Part shown: piece after piece, positions 8,852 through 15,166 of the stretch
Position numbering within the stretch: the stretch's first letter is position 1
How the letters are laid out: each line of letters opens with the position of its first letter
Source: Acidobacteriota bacterium
Lineage (GTDB): Bacteria > Acidobacteriota > Blastocatellia > Pyrinomonadales > Pyrinomonadaceae
Assembly (NCBI GenBank): GCA_003697135.1
Contig: RFGC01000035.1
Location: forward strand, 434,001-498,000
Direction: 5' to 3'
Length of the DNA stretch: 64,000 nt
Notes under the pieces: generated by a model
What the model was told of the DNA's origin: nothing
Databases searched by the model: none
What the model saw: the letters and a program-made list of their open reading frames with translations, nothing else
Made by a program: the position numbers and the translations under genes

Positions 8852-9214
8852 CTAAAAACCTCTACAACTACACATTAGACAGCGATCACAAGGTTTAGGT
8901 GTCGGTTCAAGTGGACAAATTTCATGGTTTTCTTCTGCAAGCGATTTGAGCGAGAAAAATTTTTCTTGGCTTGGGTGAGAAGATTTCGGAATCAATACTT
9001 CGGGAGTTACAATCTCGCTCGAAAAATCGCTAAGCTTTTCGGCATCGGACTTTTTTTCGGTGTCAACATCTTTGAAAAGAAAAGCCTCGATCCTATCGAG
9101 CCGCTGATTTATAAGCTCAAGGTTTTGCTGGAAAGACGAAAAAATCTTTTCTCTGTCGTTTTCCTCTTCCTTCAGAAGTTCTAGCAAAACTTGGATTGTT
9201 TTCTTATCGAGCAT
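8852..9214 (-). CDS. Small coiled-coil protein with C-terminal cysteine cluster, microcompartment-associated
   Basis: 120 aa. Not recognised as a named family. Residues 1-16 (MLDKKTIQVLLELLKE) form an amphipathic helix reminiscent of microcompartment encapsulation peptides. A charged coiled coil follows to about residue 45, then a low-complexity linker, and the C-terminus ends in CDRCLMCSC, four cysteines in nine residues that could bind metal or an iron-sulfur cluster. Its start overlaps the stop of the preceding EutN-like gene by 11 bp, so it is translationally coupled to the shell genes. Inferred to be a cargo or shell-linked protein of the microcompartment. A plus-strand reading frame over the same bases is judged a shadow. 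Confidence 0.7.
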   Translation of the reverse strand: MLDKKTIQVLLELLKEEENDREKIFSSFQQNLELINQRLDRIEAFLFKDVDTEKKSDAEKLSDFSSEIVTPEVLIPKSSHPSQEKFFSLKSLAEENHEICPLEPTPKPCDRCLMCSCRGF

Positions 9215-9494
9215 TCTGATTTGGAAGCAAATCTATGTAATCAACCACTCCGACTATTGCGGAATCTATAGCGGCTCCGGGTTTGCCTGTAGCCGACGTT
9301 GACGCACTCCAACCTTCTTGGGTGATTATAACAATATCGCCTTCGCCTGCATCAACAGCATCTACTGCTAGACAAGTATAATCCATGTCTTCGCCTTCAG
9401 GCGTGATCTGACGGCAAAGCATTATGCGTGCTCCTTCGTAACGCTGGTTTTTCTGCGTTGAAACTATACTGCCTATGACACGCGCCAAAATCAC
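9204..9494 (-). CDS. BMC-P (EutN/CcmL family) microcompartment vertex protein, copy 3
   Basis: 96 aa, the normal size for the EutN/CcmL pentamer family. It opens with ARVIGSIVST, the family start motif, and closes with the DSAIVGVVDYIDLL strand. Pentamers cap the vertices of icosahedral microcompartment shells. Start codon GTG overlaps the TGA of the preceding BMC-P gene (GTGA). It differs clearly from its two neighbours (for example the insert QEGWSASTSATGK before the last strand), so the three are not recent duplicates. Confidence 0.92.
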   Translation of the reverse strand: MILARVIGSIVSTQKNQRYEGARIMLCRQITPEGEDMDYTCLAVDAVDAGEGDIVIITQEGWSASTSATGKPGAAIDSAIVGVVDYIDLLPNQNAR

Positions 9495-9769
9495 TGCTTC
9501 TTGTAGATATGGTTTTCAGAATCTATGATTCCAACAATCGTGCAATCGGTCGGAACGTCATCGCGCTTAAACGGGAAAGCCGCTTCTTTCCCGCGACACC
9601 AAAAAACAAGCTCTCCAATTCCTGCACCGACAGAATCTAAAGCTACCAAGGGCTTCCCGATTGGTTTCAAATCAGCATCAAGCGTTTGTATAATCAAAAA
9701 CTTTCGCCCTTCAAGCGATTGATTCTTTACTGTGGAAACGACATTGCCGATCACGCGCGCAATCTGCAT
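9491..9769 (-). CDS. BMC-P (EutN/CcmL family) microcompartment vertex protein, copy 2
   Basis: 92 aa EutN/CcmL family protein. It starts with MQIARVIGNVVSTVK and ends with a DCTIVGIID strand typical of the fold. Middle of three tandem BMC-P genes, 3 bp after copy 1 and overlapping copy 3 by 4 bp. It contains FWCRGKEAA in the loop where other copies have Gly/Ser-rich residues. Role: shell vertex cap. Distinct loops in the three paralogues may give distinct vertices or interactions with cargo (inference). Confidence 0.92.
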   Translation of the reverse strand: MQIARVIGNVVSTVKNQSLEGRKFLIIQTLDADLKPIGKPLVALDSVGAGIGELVFWCRGKEAAFPFKRDDVPTDCTIVGIIDSENHIYKKQ

Positions 9770-9772
9770 AAA

Positions 9773-10060
9773 TCACTCAGTTTTTCCGTCGGCCGGGATG
9801 AAATCAATCCTGTCAATTACTCCAATTATTGCCGAATCTACAGGACAATCCTTGTTGCCTTCAGCCATTCTAGCAGATGAACCGCCAACGACTATCACCT
9901 TTTCGTGAAAGCCTGCTCCTACAGTATCAACAGCAACCAAGTAGCCGCTTTGGTCTGTGCCATCTAAGTTTATCGGCTTCACTATGAGAAGTTTTTTCCC
10001 TTGTAGACGCGGGTCCTTTTGCGTCGAAACAACGGTTCCTAAAATTCTGGCAATTATCAT
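9773..10060 (-). CDS. BMC-P (EutN/CcmL family) microcompartment vertex protein, copy 1
   Basis: 95 aa EutN/CcmL pentamer protein with the N-terminal IIARILGTVVST motif and the C-terminal DSAIIGVIDRIDF strand. The loop VVGGSSARMAEGNKD is characteristic of the family (GSSAR). It is the most canonical of the three copies. It lies 8 bp after the BMC-H gene and 3 bp before copy 2, consistent with one polycistronic shell operon. Confidence 0.93.
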   Translation of the reverse strand: MIIARILGTVVSTQKDPRLQGKKLLIVKPINLDGTDQSGYLVAVDTVGAGFHEKVIVVGGSSARMAEGNKDCPVDSAIIGVIDRIDFIPADGKTE

Positions 10061-10068
10061 TGTTGAAG

Positions 10069-10341
10069 TTACTTCACAGGCAAAGTTTCATCAACGCTTG
10101 AATGCGGCCTTGGGATAACATGCACACCAACCAATTCACCAACACGCCTTGCTGCAGCTGCGCCTGCATCGGTTGCCGCCTTTACTGCTGCTACGTCTCC
10201 TCTTACGATTGCCGTTACATATCCGGCACCGATTTTCTCATAGCCAACAAGACGAACATTTGCGGCTTTAACCATTGCATCAGCCGCTTCAATCGTTGCT
10301 ACCAAACCCCTTGTTTCGACCATTCCGAGTGCTTCCTGCAT
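10069..10341 (-). CDS. BMC-H microcompartment hexameric shell protein (PduA/EutM/CcmK family)
   Basis: 90 aa single BMC domain. It begins [20 protein letters not shown], the classic start, followed by the pore-loop segment EKIGAGYVT (K36-T43; pore GAG at 38-40, where PduA has GSG) and [16 protein letters not shown]. Hexamers tile the facets of the shell, and the pore passes small polar substrates. The short C-terminal tail is [11 protein letters not shown]. It is the only BMC-H in the window and no tandem BMC-T gene is seen. It lies between the aldolase and the first BMC-P gene. Confidence 0.95.
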   Translation of the reverse strand: MQEALGMVETRGLVATIEAADAMVKAANVRLVGYEKIGAGYVTAIVRGDVAAVKAATDAGAAAARRVGELVGVHVIPRPHSSVDETLPVK

Positions 10342-10387
10342 TTTTCCCTAATCCCTCTCTTAATTATCTTTCTTGAAAAACGATAGT

Positions 10388-11185
10388 TTAACTTAACTTT
10401 GCTACTTCTGACAAAAGCTCTATGAGTTCCTCACGAGTGAAAGAAAACTTTTTTTCTGAGTTCTTGGTGCTTGTATTTTCTCTTTGAATCTCACAGCTTA
10501 CTTGCAAGTCATGTAGATACCCGCAAGCCTGACATCTTGCTTCTTCAGACAGATAACCTGCCTTTTCGCGAATGTTGATTAGTTTTTCTATTGCATCTTT
10601 TGGCAAATCTTGCGCTCCGCCCAAGATTCTGGCTAAGATGGCAATTTTAGCCGTGTGTTCTAGAGTTTCGAGCCTGTCAAAAGCCTGCCAAAGGTCTGCA
10701 CCATAAGCAACAGCACCATGATTCTGCATCAAAAGTGCGTTGTGATAGGGAATAAACGGCTTCATGGCTTCCGTTAATTCTGTAGTTGAAGGCGTGCCGT
10801 AGCTTGTAAGCGGAACGCATCCGAGCGTTAAGATGACTTCTGAAAGTATGGGCTTATCAATTGATAAACCTGCTACGGCAAATGCAGTCCCATGAGGTGG
10901 ATGAGCATGACAAACAGCTTTAACATCGGGGCGCATTTTGTAAATCAAAAGATGCATCGCAAGCTCTGAAGAAGGTTTCTTGTCATTTAGAGGATTGCCA
11001 TCTAAATCGGTCAAAGCCAGCATGTCTTCGGTCATTCGCCCTTTGCAGGTCATCGTCGGAGTGGCAATAACAAGATTCTCATCAAGCCTTATGCTCAGAT
11101 TGCCATCTGAAGAAACAACATAGCCTCTTTGATAGAGTAGCCTTCCAACCTCAACAATCAGCTTTCTGGCTTGAGATTCTTCCAT
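10388..11185 (-). CDS. Class II aldolase/adducin family protein (FucA-like) with extended C-terminal tail
   Basis: 265 aa. Residues 1-215 align with zinc-dependent L-fuculose-phosphate-type aldolases: catalytic Glu74 and zinc ligands His93, His95 (CHAHPPH) and His156 (NHGAV), nearly the same numbering as E. coli FucA. These enzymes split sugar phosphates into DHAP and an aldehyde such as lactaldehyde. About 50 extra residues follow; the last 19 (FSFTREELIELLSEVAKLS) form an amphipathic helix resembling an encapsulation peptide. Placed directly before the BMC shell genes, as in known fucose/rhamnose microcompartments. Substrate not determinable. Confidence 0.88.
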   Translation of the reverse strand: MEESQARKLIVEVGRLLYQRGYVVSSDGNLSIRLDENLVIATPTMTCKGRMTEDMLALTDLDGNPLNDKKPSSELAMHLLIYKMRPDVKAVCHAHPPHGTAFAVAGLSIDKPILSEVILTLGCVPLTSYGTPSTTELTEAMKPFIPYHNALLMQNHGAVAYGADLWQAFDRLETLEHTAKIAILARILGGAQDLPKDAIEKLINIREKAGYLSEEARCQACGYLHDLQVSCEIQRENTSTKNSEKKFSFTREELIELLSEVAKLS

Positions 11186-11228
11186 GATTCAAAAGCAGAG
11201 TATCACAAAATGAATGAGATTGCGAATT

Positions 11229-11242
11229 CTTGCTTCAGCAAG
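11229..11242. repeat. Small hairpin between rex and the aldolase gene
   Basis: The inverted repeat CTTGC-TTCA-GCAAG lies in the 82-bp gap between the rex stop and the aldolase start. There is no U-tract on the minus strand. It could be an mRNA processing or attenuation site in the operon; weak evidence. Confidence 0.25.
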
Positions 11243-11267
11243 CGATTTCTTGAAAACAATAAACAGT

Positions 11268-11912
11268 CTATTGTCTGTTTCCGTTCGCAGGTTGCGAAAG
11301 GAAAAATGCAAGGCTTTCAAGCGATGTTGTTAAATCAACTGTTTTTACCTTAACGGAATCATCGGCTTTTAGAGGCGTTGGGGCAAAGTTTAGCACAGCT
11401 TTAATTCCTGCTTTTACTATTTCGTCCAAAACATCTTGAGCGACAAAAGCAGGAACTGCGATAACGGCAATGTCTATTTTTTCCATTTTGACTATTTTTT
11501 GAAAATCCTTGAAATCGTAAATGCAGGCATTGCCAACTCTTTGACCTATCTTTGATTGGTCTATGTCGAAAAGAGCAACAACTGAAAAGCGGGATTTTTT
11601 GAAGCCGTTGTAATCAGCAAGCGCAGTTCCCAAACGTCCTGCACCGATAATGCAAACACGATGTTCTTTGTCAAGCCCTAAAATTTTGGTTATATGATTT
11701 TTCAAATCTTCAACATAGTAACCAACACCTCTAACACCGAATTCTCCGAAATAAGCTAAATCCTTGCGAATCTGTGCTGAATTAAGATGAAATCGCTTTG
11801 CCAGTTCTTCCGATGAAATCGTTTTTACACCTGCCGCCGAAAGCTCATTCAAACAACGCAAATAAATGCTCAAACGATTCGTCGTTAGCTCTGAGATTTT
11901 TTCTACTTTCAT
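11268..11912 (-). CDS. rex: Redox-sensing transcriptional repressor Rex
   Basis: 214 aa, the normal Rex length. N-terminal winged helix (about 1-75) contains the family segment LNSAQIRKDLAYFGEFG. A Rossmann domain has IIGAGRLGTAL (about 85-95) and a later VIAVPA strand. Rex binds DNA when NAD+ is high and releases it when NADH rises, controlling fermentative and respiratory genes. It lies 82 bp upstream of the microcompartment aldolase on the same strand and is likely the first gene of that operon, tying shell expression to NADH. No complete Rex operator was found upstream by eye. AAAGG precedes the ATG. Confidence 0.93.
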   Translation of the reverse strand: MKVEKISELTTNRLSIYLRCLNELSAAGVKTISSEELAKRFHLNSAQIRKDLAYFGEFGVRGVGYYVEDLKNHITKILGLDKEHRVCIIGAGRLGTALADYNGFKKSRFSVVALFDIDQSKIGQRVGNACIYDFKDFQKIVKMEKIDIAVIAVPAFVAQDVLDEIVKAGIKAVLNFAPTPLKADDSVKVKTVDLTTSLESLAFFLSQPANGNRQ

Positions 11913-11973
11913 CTTGCCTTTCTAACTACTACCAAAATTCTAAACCCGATGATGAACAAACAAAGGCTATAAG

Positions 11974-12002
11974 TTGTCCCTTGTTTAATGATAGACTACA
12001 AT
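11974..12002 (+). promoter_or_regulatory. Sigma-70-like promoter for ruvAB
   Basis: TTGTCC (11974-11979), a 17-bp spacer and TACAAT (11997-12002) lie immediately before ruvA. If used, the start site would leave a leader of less than 10 nt. It fits the consensus but is untested. Confidence 0.4.
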
Positions 12003-12016
12003 TTGTCTCAAGAACA

Positions 12017-12643
12017 ATGATAGCTTACCTTGCCGGAAGGGTTTTAGAAAAGAACACCAATTCCGTCATAATTGAGGTCGGTGGCGTAGGCTATGAAGTA
12101 ATCGTTCCTCTTACGACATTCTACAAGCTAGGCGAGGTAGGCTCGAAAGTATCTTTGAGAATCTACACGCATGTTCGCGAAGACACATTGCAACTTTATG
12201 GATTCATGACAGAGATAGAAAAACAGCTTTTTCTGAAACTAATAGCAGTGCAAGGCATAAGCACTAAAAGCGCTCTTTCGATTCTTTCAAGTATGAATGC
12301 TGATGAAGTCGTGCAGGCTATTTTGTCAAAAGATATAGTAAAACTTACTACTATTCCCGGTGTCGGAAGAAAAATAGCCGAAAGATTAACGGTCGAACTC
12401 AAAGACAAACTGCGAGATTTTGAATTAGCCGAATCAACTTCTTACGGATTTAAGAGCGAGAAAACACCAGATGCCAAAGCTCTTTCCGTTTATCAAGATG
12501 CTTTGTCGGCTTTGATAAATTTAGGCTATCAGCGTTCCGTTGCAGAAACCGCACTCAAAAACGTATTGAGTGAAAATCCAGAAATCGAACTAACAGAACT
12601 TATTCGCCGTGGACTGCAAACTCTTTCAAAAGTAAGAGGTTAA
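12017..12643 (+). CDS. ruvA: Holliday junction branch migration protein RuvA
   Basis: 208 aa from the ATG at 12017, where the conserved N-terminus MIAYLAGRV begins. The OB-fold N-domain (1-65) is followed by two helix-hairpin-helix motifs ([11 protein letters not shown] and [11 protein letters not shown]) and a C-terminal RuvB-binding domain. RuvA tetramers hold the Holliday junction and load RuvB. The gene is 4 bp upstream of ruvB, an operon. It is divergent from rex. A longer reading frame extends upstream but overlaps rex and lacks homology. Confidence 0.97.
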   Translation: MIAYLAGRVLEKNTNSVIIEVGGVGYEVIVPLTTFYKLGEVGSKVSLRIYTHVREDTLQLYGFMTEIEKQLFLKLIAVQGISTKSALSILSSMNADEVVQAILSKDIVKLTTIPGVGRKIAERLTVELKDKLRDFELAESTSYGFKSEKTPDAKALSVYQDALSALINLGYQRSVAETALKNVLSENPEIELTELIRRGLQTLSKVRG

Positions 12644-12647
12644 ACAA

Positions 12648-13733
12648 ATGAGCAATCTGAATTTAGAAGAAAAAAGATACAAAACTCCTAAAGCCGCTGA
12701 AAATCTCAAGAGTGCTGAGATGCTTGAAGACGAAGAAAGATACGAACTTTCTCTGCGTCCAACAAGGCTTTCCGAATACATCGGGCAGAAGAAGCTAAAG
12801 GAAAATCTGAAAGTATTTATAAAAGCGGCTCTCAAAAGACGTGAAGCACTTGATCACATGCTTTTGTTTGGTCCACCGGGAACGGGCAAAACCACTTTGG
12901 CTTATGTTTGTGCAAATGAAATGGGCGTAGAGATAAAAGCAACTGCCGCTCCGGTCATCGAGAAAGCAGGCGATCTAGCCGCAATCCTTACTAATCTCAA
13001 AGAAGGCGATATTCTTTTTATTGACGAAATTCATCGTTTATCACCTGCAATCGAAGAAATTCTATATCCAGCGATGGAAGACTATCAACTCGATATTATT
13101 ATCGGGCAGGGAGCGGCGGCGCGCACAATAAAGATAGACTTGCCACATTTTACCTTGATCGGCGCAACAACTCGTCCGGGACTCATAACGGCTCCGCTTA
13201 GAGGACGATTTGGAATTCAGTTTCATCTGGATTTTTACAGCGTAGAAGACCTAACCGTGATTGTTTTGAGAAGTGCAGGGATTTTGAAAACAGAAATCAC
13301 GGAAGAAGGCGCACGGGAAATAGCGCGTCGCGCTCGCGGAACGCCACGAATCGCCAATCGTTTACTTCGCCGTGTGCGTGACTACGCTGAAATAGAGTAT
13401 TCGGGCAAAATAACGAAAGAAGTTGCAGAAGACGCACTTAACAAAATGGAAGTTGACGTTTACGGCTTAGACGAAATTGACCGCAAATTGCTTTTGACAA
13501 TTATCGAGAAATTTGATGGTGGTCCCGTTGGGCTAGGCGCAATAGCTGCTTCAATTCATGAAGAAAAGGATTCGATAGAAGAAATCATAGAACCATATCT
13601 GATTCAGATAGGCTTTCTTGCGCGCACTTCGCGCGGGCGCATCGCAACAAGGCTTGCATACGAACATTTAGGCATCGAAGTTCCAGCAAAACTTCGCATC
13701 GGTGGCGAAACTCCTAGCTTGTTTCAAAAGTAA
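12648..13733 (+). CDS. ruvB: Holliday junction branch migration ATPase RuvB
   Basis: 361 aa AAA+ motor, slightly longer than usual owing to an N-terminal extension of about 20 residues. Walker A is GPPGTGKTT, Walker B is LFIDEIHR, sensor 1 lies near LIGATTR, the arginine finger is in PLRGRFG, and a C-terminal winged helix ends in [14 protein letters not shown]. It drives branch migration together with RuvA, encoded just upstream. No ruvC lies in the window. Confidence 0.97.
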   Translation: MSNLNLEEKRYKTPKAAENLKSAEMLEDEERYELSLRPTRLSEYIGQKKLKENLKVFIKAALKRREALDHMLLFGPPGTGKTTLAYVCANEMGVEIKATAAPVIEKAGDLAAILTNLKEGDILFIDEIHRLSPAIEEILYPAMEDYQLDIIIGQGAAARTIKIDLPHFTLIGATTRPGLITAPLRGRFGIQFHLDFYSVEDLTVIVLRSAGILKTEITEEGAREIARRARGTPRIANRLLRRVRDYAEIEYSGKITKEVAEDALNKMEVDVYGLDEIDRKLLLTIIEKFDGGPVGLGAIAASIHEEKDSIEEIIEPYLIQIGFLARTSRGRIATRLAYEHLGIEVPAKLRIGGETPSLFQK

Positions 13734-13822
13734 TCTGAAAATTCGACATCGGCTCTCTCTAAAACCCTTGCCTGCAAACACAACTGTTGGTAAAGTCTAA
13801 CTCCAGTTGGTCTTCTGCAAAT

Positions 13823-13853
13823 TCTTTGCGTTCTCTGTGTCTCTGTGGTTTCA
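13823..13853 (-). repeat. Single copy of a widespread G/C-T-rich intergenic repeat
   Basis: The 246-bp gap between ruvB and the ribBA-like gene contains CTTTGCGTTCTCTGTGTCTC followed by TGTGGTTTCA. From memory this resembles a dispersed intergenic repeat seen in many environmental bacterial genomes (consensus like CAGAGAACGCAAAG on the other strand). Only one copy was seen in this window. The rest of the gap shows no gene and no FMN riboswitch core. Confidence 0.35.
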
Positions 13854-13979
13854 ATGTAAACATAGAAAATCACAAGGTAATCATCATAGCAACTGAAGTA
13901 AACTTACAACACCATCAAACCAAACAGCTTTCCGTAATCGGCAAAAGTTGCTAAACTTTTCGTTAGATGAGTTGTCTTT

Positions 13980-15128
13980 ATGGAATCAAAACCAGAAAAA
14001 AAGATATTCGCAAGTGTTGAAGAAGCGGCGGCTGACATTGCCGCAGGGAAAATGATAATAATCGTTGACGATGAAGACCGCGAAAATGAAGGCGATTTAG
14101 TATGTGCTGCTGAAAAAGTGACGCCTGAAATTATCAACTTCATGGCGAAATATGGACGCGGGCTAATTTGCCTATCGCTAACCGAAGAAAGATGCGACGA
14201 ATTGAATCTGCCAATGCAGGTTCAAGACAACAATTCGAGATTCGGAACAGCTTTTACAGTCTCAATCGAAGCACGAGAAGGAGTGACTACGGGTATTTCG
14301 GCGGCAGATCGCGCTCACACGATTTTGACAGCGGTAAATCCAAAAACGAAGCCAAGCGATCTAGTGCGTCCCGGTCATGTTTTTCCTTTAAGAGCAAGAA
14401 AAGGTGGCGTTTTAGTGCGTCCCGGTCAAACAGAAGCAAGCGTTGACATTGCAAGAATAGCAGGTTGCTACCCAGCAGGCGTTATATGCGAGATAATGAA
14501 CGACGACGGTAGCATGGCGCGTCTTCCCGACTTAGAAAAATTTGCATTGAAACACGATTTGAAAATCATCTCTGTTGCCGATATTGTCCGCTATAGAATC
14601 GAAAAAGAGCCTTTGGTCAAAAGAATTGTCGAAACTGATCTACCTACAAAATATGGACTTTTTCACGCAATTCTTTACGAAAACATAATCAACGGCGAGA
14701 TTCATCTTGCGATGGTTATGGGTGATGTTTCACATGCAACCGAACCTGTGTTGGTGCGCGTCCAAACCGAAAACATAACTTTTGCAATGTTTGGTTGTGA
14801 ATTAGGCGAAGCTGGGCTGGCAATGTCAAGCTCGATTGAAAAAATCTCACAAGCCGGAAAAGGCGTTATATTGTATCTCAGGCAACGTGAGCATAATCTC
14901 GATTTAATTCACCAATTAAAAACCTATGCCGTAATGCAAGAAAAAGGATTAGATTTTCACTCGGCAAAAATAGAAACCGGTTACGGTAAAGACCGAGATT
15001 ATGGAATAGGAGCGCAGATTCTTAAAGATTTGGGCTTGAAAAAAATCAGACTGCTGACAAATCATCCGCCGCGAATTGCGGCTCTGGATGCTTTCGGACT
15101 TGAAATAGTCGAGGTTGTAACACTGTAA
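13980..15128 (+). CDS. ribB: 3,4-dihydroxy-2-butanone 4-phosphate synthase with degenerate GTP cyclohydrolase II domain (RibBX-like)
   Basis: 382 aa with RibBA architecture. The RibB half (1-208) has the metal/acid loop [11 protein letters not shown] (30-40), TGISAADRA, and a GQTEASVD segment where E. coli RibB has GHTEA. It makes the four-carbon precursor of riboflavin from ribulose 5-phosphate. The RibA-like half (212-382) keeps the fold ([13 protein letters not shown]) but has lost the zinc cysteines: the usual SEC...RCDCG region reads [17 protein letters not shown], and the EGRGIGL catalytic loop reads REHNLDL. GTP cyclohydrolase activity is therefore unlikely, as in RibBX proteins. A functional RibA should lie elsewhere. 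Confidence 0.88.
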   Translation: MESKPEKKIFASVEEAAADIAAGKMIIIVDDEDRENEGDLVCAAEKVTPEIINFMAKYGRGLICLSLTEERCDELNLPMQVQDNNSRFGTAFTVSIEAREGVTTGISAADRAHTILTAVNPKTKPSDLVRPGHVFPLRARKGGVLVRPGQTEASVDIARIAGCYPAGVICEIMNDDGSMARLPDLEKFALKHDLKIISVADIVRYRIEKEPLVKRIVETDLPTKYGLFHAILYENIINGEIHLAMVMGDVSHATEPVLVRVQTENITFAMFGCELGEAGLAMSSSIEKISQAGKGVILYLRQREHNLDLIHQLKTYAVMQEKGLDFHSAKIETGYGKDRDYGIGAQILKDLGLKKIRLLTNHPPRIAALDAFGLEIVEVVTL

Positions 15129-15166
15129 AATTTCGGTTGACAAATCTGATTTCAGCAAATTCAGTG

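Noticed and set aside
8924-9184. Plus-strand 86-codon open frame over the 120-aa microcompartment gene
   Set aside because: No ribosome site, unlikely composition (Phe-rich), and fully antisense to a gene that is coupled to its upstream neighbour.
11798-12016. N-terminal extension of the ruvA frame
   Set aside because: It overlaps rex on the other strand and has no similarity to RuvA, whose conserved start MIAYLAGRV lies at 12017.
11913-12016. Rex operator upstream of rex
   Set aside because: No TTGTGA-n6-TCACAA type inverted repeat could be found by eye; only unrelated A/T-rich sequence.
13734-13979. FMN riboswitch before the ribBA-like gene
   Set aside because: None of the conserved FMN aptamer segments were seen and there is no terminator-like stem with a U-tract.
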